This document shows, in pieces, positions 1 through 6,052 of a stretch of 7,947 bases of DNA. The DNA is from Wolbachia pipientis (GTDB lineage Bacteria > Pseudomonadota > Alphaproteobacteria > Rickettsiales > Anaplasmataceae). A program made the position numbers and the translations under genes. Below the pieces are notes generated by a model. It searched no databases, was not told the DNA's origin, and worked only from the letters and a program-made list of their open reading frames with translations. The DNA lies in the NCBI RefSeq assembly GCF_023661085.1, contig NZ_JAHDJT010000058.1:1-7947 (forward strand), read 5' to 3'. Each line of letters starts with the position of its first letter. Position 1 is the stretch's first letter.

Positions 1-175
1 TGTTATTTTATCATGAAAAATTTTTACTTCCGCAGAGTAAGCAGTAGAGTTATAATGCGGGCAACAGGCAAACCTCTGTGCTAAGTTTTAGTTAATATGC
101 ACGCTATGGATATTGAAAAAGTTGTTCTTAAGATGTTGCATTTTACTTTTGTTTCAGCTATAAGGTTGCTTTAAG

Positions 176-238
176 TTGAACTTTCAACATTTTTGTACTA
201 TTTACGTTTAAGATAATGATTTTGAAATTTTTTGGGGG
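176..238 (+). promoter_or_regulatory. Candidate promoter and ribosome binding site of the porin gene; rest of 1-244 has no recognised gene
   Basis: TTGAAC (176-181), a 17-base spacer and TATTTA (199-204) form a plausible sigma-70 promoter. GGGGG at 234-238, six bases before the ATG, is the likely Shine-Dalgarno element. A second possible -10 is the perfect TATAAT at 51-56, but it has no good -35 box; if used it would give a leader of about 180 bases. The remainder of 1-170 is AT-rich and I recognise no gene or RNA in it. The call is pattern-based and only moderately supported. Confidence 0.4.
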
Positions 239-244
239 CACTTC

Positions 245-2206
245 ATGAAACAATCTACCTACACTAGAACTGCTCTAGCTTCTTTATTGACTTTATGTTC
301 TTTCGGCGGTTTTGCTGCTGACTTTTCTGATGAAAGTATAAAAAAGCAAGAGAGCGCAGTAACTTCTGGAAAAATGGAAGTTATGAAAACATCAAATAAA
401 GAACTAAAAGAGAAAATGGACAGGATATGTAATGCTGATTCAAAAAAGAAAGCTGAAGAGCTTAAGAAAAAAGAAGAGCTGAAGCTAACGGCTAAGAAAA
501 AGAGAAAAGAGGAGCTAGCTGAGAAAAAGAAAAAAGAGGAAGCAAAGCTAGCGGTCGACAAGAAAAAAGAGGAGGCAAAACTAGCAAATGGGAAAAAAGC
601 AAAAACTCTCAATGCTAAGAACTCTAATATAGAAGGTTCAAAAACTAAGAGTTCTAAAACTCAGAAAGCTAAAATTGAGACTAAAGCTGTTAACAAAAGC
701 ATAGAGGAAAAAGGCAAAGCCAGTCCTGTTGTCTCAGTTGGTGGCGTTGATATTATTGACACTAACCAAGGAGCAAATGGCTTGAGAATCACTTTCGGTG
801 GCGTTGTTGATGCTCAAGGTTATGGTAAAGCAGGGCCAAGCGGTGAGGAATATAAACCTTATAACGTTATGCCTGGCAGGTCTGAAAGTTATTACGGTAA
901 TATTGAGGATCAGAGAAAAGGAGCGAATCCAATATTTCCTCAGGGGATAGGAAATATCGGTGATTATAGTGAAAACATGGGTATGATTTCAGATGCAATA
1001 TTGCACTTAAGAGCTGAAAACAAAAATGAAGATTTAGGTCTTCTCTACGGTGCTGATGTACAATTCCACGTTCCAGTGACAGAGGGCAAAGGAGCTTCAC
1101 AAGGTGTGAATGCTACAAGAGGCAGGAGTGCACATGTGTTTTTGAATTCAAAATATGGTGATCTGAAACTTGGCTACCAGTTTGGTCCTGAAGCTCTGAT
1201 GAGACTTGATGCAACGAGAATTGCAACTGTTGATGGAGCTGCAGATAGTGACTGGTTCAGAAAGGTGAACTTAGAAGGAAGTGCTGCAAGCTTTCCATTT
1301 TATGTAACACCACGTCTTTACACTGAAAGCTTCTCAAGTGAAAGTGAAAAGCTCTCTTTCCGCATGGCTGGAAAATACAACAAAGATGTTCTGACTACAC
1401 TACCGTTTAGAATTGCTTACTACTCGCCAAATTATATGGGTGCAAGATTTGGTATGAGCTACTCACCTCGCTATGATAGTAGTTTGTTTGTTGTAAAAGA
1501 AAATAATAGCATGAGACACGTTGGCCCAGGCTATGAACACATAGTAAGTGCTGGTGCATCATATGAATATGACTTTAGTAAAAACAACATAAAAGTCAAA
1601 ACTTCTGTGGTTGGTGAATATGGTAAAGCAAAAGAGCCAAATAAAGATAAGCATCTTTATAGAGAATTTGTGGAATACAATGACCTGATGGGTGTTAACT
1701 TGGGTATAAGCGCTGACTATAAGATCAACGAAGATCAAGGCGTGAAGCTTGCTGCCTCCTTCGCATATTTGGGTAAATCTGGTCAACCGAAGGGCATTAA
1801 AAAATTAGGTAGTGATGGTAAATACACCAAAATTGTTGGTGGTGACACTACTGATGATGGCAAAAGAGTGAAAGGCTTAGAAGATCAGTTTGTAGGAGAT
1901 GATAAAAACACCATGTATTGGACTGCGGGTGCTGGCTATCAATATGAGAGCTTCTACACGAGCTTGACATATTTTGGCAGTAAAATGAGTGATGGAGATA
2001 GGCTTCACGACGTTGCACTTGGTGTTCAGTACGACCTCTCTCCTGCTTGCAGTAAGAGCAAACTTGTTCCTTATGCAGCCCTTCATTACTTTACAACTGA
2101 TGAGAAGCAAGCTAATAGTTATAAGATTACGAAAGCAAATAGTACAGATGTAGCACATTCTAACAAAGGAGTTCTCTTCCTCACTGGCGTGAAGTTTTCT
2201 TTCTAG
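245..2206 (+). CDS. Porin-like outer membrane beta-barrel protein with Lys/Glu-rich helical N-terminal insert
   Basis: This 653-residue protein is predicted to be exported and inserted in the outer membrane as a diffusion channel. Residues 1-25 form a signal peptide: basic start, hydrophobic LASLLTLCSFGGFA, likely cleavage after AFA or FAA. Residues 52-158 are dominated by Lys, Glu and Ala, with near-identical 11-residue units at 93-103 and 104-114. From about 163 onward (SVGGVDIIDTNQGANGLRITFGG) the sequence alternates polar and hydrophobic residues with many Tyr, Gly and Phe, as in porin strands. It ends FLTGVKFSF, with the terminal Phe that the BAM complex usually recognises. Many alphaproteobacterial porins resemble the barrel part. 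The Lys-rich insert is unusual and recalls the periplasmic helix of TolA. The ATG has a G-rich ribosome binding site. The gene is monocistronic, with its own terminator hairpin. Family assignment is by sequence character, not by alignment. Confidence 0.75.
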   Translation: MKQSTYTRTALASLLTLCSFGGFAADFSDESIKKQESAVTSGKMEVMKTSNKELKEKMDRICNADSKKKAEELKKKEELKLTAKKKRKEELAEKKKKEEAKLAVDKKKEEAKLANGKKAKTLNAKNSNIEGSKTKSSKTQKAKIETKAVNKSIEEKGKASPVVSVGGVDIIDTNQGANGLRITFGGVVDAQGYGKAGPSGEEYKPYNVMPGRSESYYGNIEDQRKGANPIFPQGIGNIGDYSENMGMISDAILHLRAENKNEDLGLLYGADVQFHVPVTEGKGASQGVNATRGRSAHVFLNSKYGDLKLGYQFGPEALMRLDATRIATVDGAADSDWFRKVNLEGSAASFPFYVTPRLYTESFSSESEKLSFRMAGKYNKDVLTTLPFRIAYYSPNYMGARFGMSYSPRYDSSLFVVKENNSMRHVGPGYEHIVSAGASYEYDFSKNNIKVKTSVVGEYGKAKEPNKDKHLYREFVEYNDLMGVNLGISADYKINEDQGVKLAASFAYLGKSGQPKGIKKLGSDGKYTKIVGGDTTDDGKRVKGLEDQFVGDDKNTMYWTAGAGYQYESFYTSLTYFGSKMSDGDRLHDVALGVQYDLSPACSKSKLVPYAALHYFTTDEKQANSYKITKANSTDVAHSNKGVLFLTGVKFSF

Positions 2207-2213
2207 TTGGCTA

Positions 2214-2243
2214 ACATACACCACAATTGAGTGTGGTGTATGT
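2214..2243 (+). terminator. Terminator-like hairpin after the porin gene
   Basis: ACATACACCACA (2214-2225) and TGTGGTGTATGT (2232-2243) are a perfect 12-bp inverted repeat around a 6-base loop, starting eight bases after the porin stop. The following CTTGTCTGTTG is only moderately T-rich, so this may act as an intrinsic terminator of modest strength, as a 3'-end stabiliser, or both. Confidence 0.7.
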
Positions 2244-2291
2244 CTTGTCTGTTGAAGCTAAGTGTTTATTTGTTGATCAAATCAATAGAGG

Positions 2292-2439
2292 ATGTCATCC
2301 CTGTGCTCAGACACTGGGATCCAGGAAAGTTTGCTTGTAAGCAAGCAAACTAGTATAAAAGTAAGCTAGCTTACGCTAAAAAATGTTTTCAGTGAGATTG
2401 CAGAAGGGCTGGATTCCAGTGCCTAGACACTGGAATGAT
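2292..2439. repeat. Compound palindromic repeat element (Wolbachia-type dispersed repeat)
   Basis: The outer arms 2295-2324 and 2409-2438 are inverted copies, about 23 of 30 positions matching. Each arm is itself a hairpin: ATTCCAGTG/CACTGGAAT in the right arm, and the same with one mismatch in the left. Inside lie GTTTGCTTG-TAAG-CAAGCAAAC (2329-2350) and the perfect 14-base palindrome GTAAGCTAGCTTAC (2361-2374). Related copies occur at 6001-6032 and 7797-7850. This is the layout of a small non-autonomous, MITE-like or palindromic intergenic element. No transposase is present and no clear target duplication is seen. The element fills most of the intergenic gap 2244-2490, which contains no gene. 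Confidence 0.7.
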
Positions 2440-2490
2440 ACCTTATCTATTGGCCGTTTTCAAATTCAATCAATTAAATAGGAGGCTTTT

Positions 2491-3303
2491 ATGCAAACCA
2501 CGTTAAAAAACCATTTAGCTGGAGAGTTACTTACAATTGCTACATGCTGGAAATTAACTCTTGCAGGTGGAAAAGTAATGGGATTCACTGATTATGATGA
2601 AGATTTAAATATTGATAACATACTCTACAAATCTTCAAGTGGATTTACAGCCAGTAGCATAATATTAAACAGCGACTTAAAGACTGACAACCTAGAAATT
2701 GAGGGAATATTAAATAGCGATGACATTAAAGAAGAAGATGTCTTATCGGGAAAGTATGACTTCGCAAACATTGAAGTATTTCTTGTGAATTATAAGGATT
2801 TGAGCCAGGGAACGATGAATCTGCACTTGGGAGCTTTTGGTAAAGTAACTTTAAATAACGGGAGATTTGTTGTTGAAACTAGAGGGCTCGCGACAGAGGT
2901 TGAGAGGAGCGTAGCAGAATTATATTCACCTGTATGCAGAGCACAATTTTGCGATGGTAGGTGTAAAGCCGATGCTAAAAAGTTCAGTAAAGTAAGCACG
3001 ATTACTAAAGTAATAGATGAAAGAAGATTCGAAGACACTAATTTAACTGAGGGCGATGGATATTATAAGCACGGAGTAGTGAAATTCTTTGATTCAGCAA
3101 CACACGCGGCATTTGAAGGTATAGTGAAGGAACACAGAAATAAAGTAGTTACATTGTTTACTTCGCCTCCATACCAAATTTCTGCTGGGGATAAGTATTC
3201 GATACTCGCAGGTTGCGATAAAACATTTTCAACTTGTAAAAATAAATTTCACAATGCTGTAAATTTTCGCGGTGAACCCTGTGTACCTGGTTTTCATAGC
3301 TAA
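2491..3303 (+). CDS. GTA/phage tail hub protein, DUF2163 / phage BR0599 family (GTA g13-like)
   Basis: This 270-residue protein matches the family of the tail-hub (baseplate) protein encoded in alphaproteobacterial gene transfer agents and related siphophages. The N-terminal half (about 1-140) fits DUF2163: the stretch CWKLTLAGGKVMGFTDYDEDL near 19-39 is typical, as is NLHLGAFGKV (110-119). The C-terminal half has the BR0599 signature: SPVCRAQFCDGRC (146-158), then GCDKTFSTC (241-249) and FHNAVNFRGEPCVPG (253-267). C149, C158, C242 and C249 are the cysteines expected in the family; in lambda gpL an equivalent cysteine-rich domain binds an Fe-S cluster. C154 and C264 are extra. The gene is full length and starts at an ATG five bases after AGGAGG (2480-2485). 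No other head or tail genes are in the window; scattered single GTA genes are known in Rickettsiales. Intactness suggests selection, perhaps for GTA particles. Confidence 0.82.
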   Translation: MQTTLKNHLAGELLTIATCWKLTLAGGKVMGFTDYDEDLNIDNILYKSSSGFTASSIILNSDLKTDNLEIEGILNSDDIKEEDVLSGKYDFANIEVFLVNYKDLSQGTMNLHLGAFGKVTLNNGRFVVETRGLATEVERSVAELYSPVCRAQFCDGRCKADAKKFSKVSTITKVIDERRFEDTNLTEGDGYYKHGVVKFFDSATHAAFEGIVKEHRNKVVTLFTSPPYQISAGDKYSILAGCDKTFSTCKNKFHNAVNFRGEPCVPGFHS

Positions 3304-3343
3304 ACTTGCTCAGCAGCACAATTTTGAATATTATAAGTAATGT

Positions 3344-3430
3344 GGAAAGGTGGCTGAGTGGCCTAAAGCACACGCTTGGAAAGCGTGCACATATGAAAAT
3401 ATGTCGGGGGTTCGAATCCCCCCTTTTCCG
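3344..3430 (+). tRNA. tRNA-Ser (anticodon GGA)
   Basis: A complete class II cloverleaf can be folded. The acceptor stem GGAAAGG (3344-3350) pairs with CTTTTCC (3423-3429) through one G-U pair, with discriminator G3430. There is a D-arm; the anticodon stem is CACGC/GCGTG (3371-3375, 3383-3387) around TTGGAAA, giving anticodon GGA at 3378-3380. The long variable arm ACATA/TATGT is typical of Ser. The T-arm is GGGGG-TTCGAAT-CCCCC (3406-3422). CCA is not encoded. It reads UCC and UCU serine codons. It lies 40 bases after the tail-hub gene and 26 before the truncated oxidoreductase. Confidence 0.97.
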
Positions 3431-3456
3431 TATCATATGCATGCAAGAACAAAAAC

Positions 3457-4086
3457 ATGAAAAACATAATGCTAATTGGTGGTGGAGTTGGAAATGCAGT
3501 ATTGTTTTCAATAGGAAAGGCCTGTCTTGAAAATAACAATAAGGTTTTATACTTTGCTGGCTATAGGAAATTAAATGATGTATTTAAACAAGCGCTGATA
3601 GAGCATGCATCAAGTGCGGTAGTTTGGGCATGCGAAGAAGGATTAATAAAAACAAACAGGGATCAAGACAAATCTTTTCATGGGAGTATAGTTGATGCAA
3701 TAATCTCTTATCAAAGGGGAATATTAGGCGATACTACGATTAATTTAGACGCTATAGACAAAATTATCACTATCGGTTCTGATAAAATGATGAAGGCCGT
3801 AAATGAAGCGAGAAAAACAATTTTAAGACCATATTTGAAATCGGGCCACATGGCAATATCATCGGTTAATTCGCCTATGCAGTGTATGATGAAAGAAATC
3901 TGCGCCCAGTGTGTGCAGCGGCATATAAATACGAAAACAGGAGAAGAGAATTATGTATATAGTTGCAGCAATCAAGACCAGGATATGGAGCTTGTTGACT
4001 TTGATTTTTTGAGTGAGCGCTTAAAACAAAATAGCTTACAGGAAAAACTCACTGCAAAATGGATAGACCATGTTCGAAGATATTAA
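3457..4086 (+). pseudogene. C-terminal fragment of an NAD-binding ferredoxin-reductase-type oxidoreductase (GltD-related fusion family)
   Basis: The 209-residue product begins almost directly with the nucleotide-binding motif of a ferredoxin-reductase-like domain (MKNIMLIGGGVGN, 1-13). GSDKMM (107-112) follows, then a cysteine cluster C143, C149, C152 and C170 resembling the [2Fe-2S] site of PyrK-type electron-transfer subunits. The tail DFDFLSERLKQNSLQEKL is, to my recollection, conserved at the end of large alphaproteobacterial fusion proteins combining a glutamate-synthase small-subunit (GltD)-like part with this domain. The FAD-binding half and everything before it are missing, since tRNA-Ser ends 26 bases upstream, and no Shine-Dalgarno sequence precedes the ATG. 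It is therefore most likely the 3' remnant of a gene cut by rearrangement, although the remaining frame is undamaged and could still be translated. An independent small protein cannot be excluded. It overlaps the next gene by 17 bases, suggesting a former operon. Confidence 0.6.
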
Positions 4087-4580
4087 ACAACAAAAAAAGA
4101 AAATAAGAGAGCAATATAGGGCTATAAGAAAAAATATTGATGAGAGCTACGCAGCAAATTCTCTTGTTAACCTCTTCAATCCAGAACTTAAGTTACATTA
4201 AAGGCAAAACAATTGCAGCTTACATTCCAATTGATGGAGAGATAAATGTTATACCTTTGATGCATAATTTGCTCAATTTAGGCTATAAAGTGGCAATTCC
4301 TGATGAAAACAAGCCACTGAGGTTTAAGGAGTGGAACAAAACAGGTAAAAATATAATCCCCGACACGATTATCACTCCAGTTATTGCTTTTGATGATCAT
4401 CTTAATAGATTGGGTTTTGGTGGTGGTTGGTATGATGCGGTAATAAAAGAACTGCGGCCACTTGGCACAATATTTATAGGTGTAGCTTATGAAAAACAAT
4501 ATTGCAAAAATCTGCCAGTAGAAGGACACGATCAAAAATTAGATATCATAATCACTGAGACACGTGTTAGGTGTAGGTAG
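4070..4580 (+). pseudogene. 5-formyltetrahydrofolate cyclo-ligase (methenyl-THF synthetase), frameshifted
   Basis: The enzyme converts 5-formyl-THF plus ATP to 5,10-methenyl-THF in folate metabolism. The first frame, from ATG 4070, reads MFEDIKQQKKKIREQYRAIR... and stops at 4199-4201. The second frame continues IQNLSYIKGKTIAAYIPIDGEINVIPL and includes the family signature FDDHLNRLGFGGGWYD (4401-4448). Removing one base near 4178 joins the two smoothly into about 169 residues (...SLVNLF-IQNLSYIKGK...). The family normally has a stretch with a G-x-x-EP motif between the RFKEW-like segment and PDTIITPVIAFD. Here KEWNKTGKN runs straight into IIPDT, so roughly 15-20 residues seem deleted in frame as well. 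The gene overlaps the upstream oxidoreductase fragment by 17 bases and fic by 42 bases at its 3' end. A TTG at 4137 could start the second frame but would give a protein without the N-terminal basic segment. Two lesions argue for a pseudogene. Confidence 0.8.
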
Positions 4581-5702
4581 TGGCTCTTCTAAAATCTTTA
4601 AAATATCAGTTGCACAGTAAACCCGATCTCTCTTTCCCTCGGAAGTTTGTGAAACAATGCCTAAATCTTCAAGTTTCATGATTGCTCTTTGGGCTGTTGT
4701 AAATGCAACACCTAAGTTTTCAACTATTCTCTTTATAGTAAAGTAAGGGTTTACAGCTAAATATCTTATAATATCACTCGCAACTCCTTCGGTTTTAGAA
4801 CTTTGCCAATCTGTAATTAAATTGTTAATTTGTTCTGCCCTTGATAATACGTCCAACGATTGCAACGCTACACCATTTAAGAAATAAGAGAACCAATTAT
4901 GCCACGTACCTTTGCTGCTTATATTGTAAAGTTGTGTATAGTACTCACTTTGCATAGCTTCGAAAAATGCGCTTAGATATAACAAAGGCGATGATAATAA
5001 CTTTCTTTCGATAAAGAGTAATGTTATGAGTAGACGTCCAATACGCCCATTACCGTCCAAGAACGGGTGAATTGCCTCAAATTGATAATGGCATAAAGCT
5101 ATGTGTATGAGTGGGGGTAGTGTCCTGTCATGTAGGAACTTTTCAAAAGAATACAGGCAATCCATCAGCTCGTCTGGTGTTGGTGGCACATATTTTGCTG
5201 AGTTTATTGTACACCCTGGAACTCCAATCCAGTTCTGCACCCGGCGAAATTCTCCTGGGGTTGCATGAGAGCCTCTCACGCCTTGCATTAGCATCCCGTG
5301 AATTTCTTTAATCAACTGAAGCGACAGAGGAAGGGACTTTAGGCGTTCTAGTCCATACTCGAGCGCTGATATATAATTGCGTACTTCTTGTAAATCATCG
5401 GGGTCACGATCTACATTAGCACCTGCTTCTTGAGCCAAAACTTCACCGAGAGTTGCTTGAGTTCCCTCGATTCTACTTGAAAGCACTGCTTCACGTGCTG
5501 CAAAGGGTGCTATGAGAAGGTGAGGATTAGGCAATTTAGCTCCTTCTCTGGATAACATACCCAAAATATGATCTGCTCTGGAAAGGCTTTTGACTAAAGC
5601 ATTGTCCCATTCAAATTTTGGTGGCAAGGGATTGGGTATAAATGCCTGATAACCAGCAAGTGTATTGATGACCTTACCTGATGGTGATTCTTTAATATCC
5701 AT
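4539..5702 (-). CDS. Fic-domain protein, probable AMP transferase (class II, self-inhibited) with C-terminal winged helix
   Basis: The 387-residue protein has the catalytic Fic core HPFLDGNGRIGR at 212-223, matching HxFx(D/E)GNGRxxR: His212 as base, Asp216 for the metal, Asn218 and the arginines for ATP phosphates. SSRIEG (75-80) fits the inhibitory (S/T)xxxE(G/N) helix placed before the core, whose Glu79 would block productive ATP binding; this defines class II. The beta-hairpin that holds the target is near 160-174 (ending AKYVPP). Residues 305-365 look like a winged helix-turn-helix, suggesting DNA binding or autoregulation. Such proteins usually transfer AMP to Ser, Thr or Tyr hydroxyls of bacterial or host proteins; the target here is unknown. 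The ATG at 5702 has GGAG (5711-5714) eight bases upstream. No signal peptide is visible. All key residues are intact. It overlaps the decayed cyclo-ligase gene tail to tail and may have arrived by transfer. Confidence 0.92.
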   Translation of the reverse strand: MDIKESPSGKVINTLAGYQAFIPNPLPPKFEWDNALVKSLSRADHILGMLSREGAKLPNPHLLIAPFAAREAVLSSRIEGTQATLGEVLAQEAGANVDRDPDDLQEVRNYISALEYGLERLKSLPLSLQLIKEIHGMLMQGVRGSHATPGEFRRVQNWIGVPGCTINSAKYVPPTPDELMDCLYSFEKFLHDRTLPPLIHIALCHYQFEAIHPFLDGNGRIGRLLITLLFIERKLLSSPLLYLSAFFEAMQSEYYTQLYNISSKGTWHNWFSYFLNGVALQSLDVLSRAEQINNLITDWQSSKTEGVASDIIRYLAVNPYFTIKRIVENLGVAFTTAQRAIMKLEDLGIVSQTSEGKRDRVYCATDILKILEEPLPTPNTCLSDYDI

Positions 5703-5730
5703 TCATTCGACTCCAGCACACCATATTTTT

Positions 5731-5759
5731 ATAGTATATATTATTTTCAAAAAAGTAAA
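5731..5759 (-). promoter_or_regulatory. Candidate fic promoter containing an operator half-site
   Basis: Read on the minus strand, TTTACT (5754-5759), a 17-base spacer and TACTAT (5731-5736) make a plausible promoter ending about 30 bases before the fic ATG. The sequence GAAAATAA (complement of 5741-5748) falls inside the spacer. It is the same octamer that forms the dyads of the adjoining repeat array, so a protein bound there would block RNA polymerase. The boxes match the consensus only moderately. Confidence 0.4.
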
Positions 5760-5915
5760 AAATGAAAATAAGGCTTTATCTTATTTGCGTGGGTGAAAAT
5801 AAAAAAAACTCTTATTTTCGATTCTGTATAAAAATGAAAATAAGGCTTTATCTTATTTGCGTGGGTGAAAATAAGAAACCTCCTTATTTTCGATTTTTGC
5901 AAAAATGAAAATAAG
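5741..5915. promoter_or_regulatory. Multi-operator array of GAAAATAAG dyads upstream of fic
   Basis: The octamer GAAAATAA or its complement occurs exactly eight times, starting at 5741(-), 5764(+), 5795(+), 5812(-), 5836(+), 5867(+), 5884(-) and 5907(+). The sites form 25-base dyads with 9-base arms and a 7-base centre: 5764-5788 (one mismatch), 5795-5819 (one mismatch), 5836-5860 (one mismatch) and 5867-5891 (perfect). Half-sites flank them at 5741 and 5907. Dyad starts are 31, 41 and 31 bases apart, then 40 to the last half-site, close to whole DNA turns. This is what a cooperatively binding dimeric repressor would need. The binder is not known; the Fic winged helix or an unlinked regulator are candidates. 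Confidence 0.55.
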
Positions 5916-5925
5916 GCTTATCTTA
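5758..5925. repeat. Tandem repeat, 72-bp unit, two and a third copies
   Basis: Unit 1 (about 5758-5829) and unit 2 (about 5830-5900) share an identical stretch from AAAAATGAAAATAAGGC through TTATTTGCGTGGGTGAAAATAA, differ mainly in the A-rich middle, and end in CTTATTTTCGATT. A third, partial unit (5901-5925) keeps AAAAATGAAAATAAGGCTT and then diverges. The corresponding starts are 72 and 71 bases apart. There is no open frame or CRISPR-type spacer. The array occupies the fic upstream region; the rest of the gap up to 6000 shows nothing recognisable. Confidence 0.9.
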
Positions 5926-6000
5926 ACGGTGATAGATTTCTTGCATTATGGTAAGAAATTTCAAAAGCAGGCTATGCAAGAGATCTAATGATGCGGTAGA

Positions 6001-6032
6001 TGTCATTTAAGTAGCTTGACACTAGAATCCAG
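6001..6032. repeat. Degenerate copy of the palindromic repeat arm
   Basis: TGTCAT...GACACTaGaATCCAG matches the left arm of the element at 2293-2324 in 21 of 32 positions without gaps, including both ends. It appears to be an old, diverged half element. It also supplies the TTGACA used in the candidate era promoter. Confidence 0.5.
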
Positions 6033-6045
6033 TTTTCTTTACAAT
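6016..6045 (+). promoter_or_regulatory. Candidate era promoter
   Basis: A perfect TTGACA (6016-6021), an 18-base spacer and TACAAT (6040-6045, one mismatch to consensus) lie directly before the era GTG at 6053. Transcription would begin at about 6052, leaving little or no leader. That agrees with the absence of any Shine-Dalgarno sequence. Transcription may instead come from farther upstream. Confidence 0.5.
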
Positions 6046-6052
6046 CCCCTTC

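Noticed and set aside
97..174. 25-codon open frame MHAMDIEKVVLK... upstream of the porin gene
   Set aside because: No ribosome binding site, no recognisable family, and a length expected by chance; it also runs up to the candidate porin promoter.
259..612. Ser/Phe-rich minus-strand open frame opposite the porin gene
   Set aside because: It is the antisense of the Lys/Glu-rich codons (AAA/AAG/GAA) and has no features of its own.
5758..5925. CRISPR-like array
   Set aside because: Repeats are directly tandem without unique spacers, only two full units exist, and no cas genes are present.
5948..6010. 20-codon open frame MVRNFKSRLCKRSNDAVDVI between the repeat array and era
   Set aside because: Very short, no ribosome binding site, and its end enters the degenerate palindromic repeat; probably intergenic.
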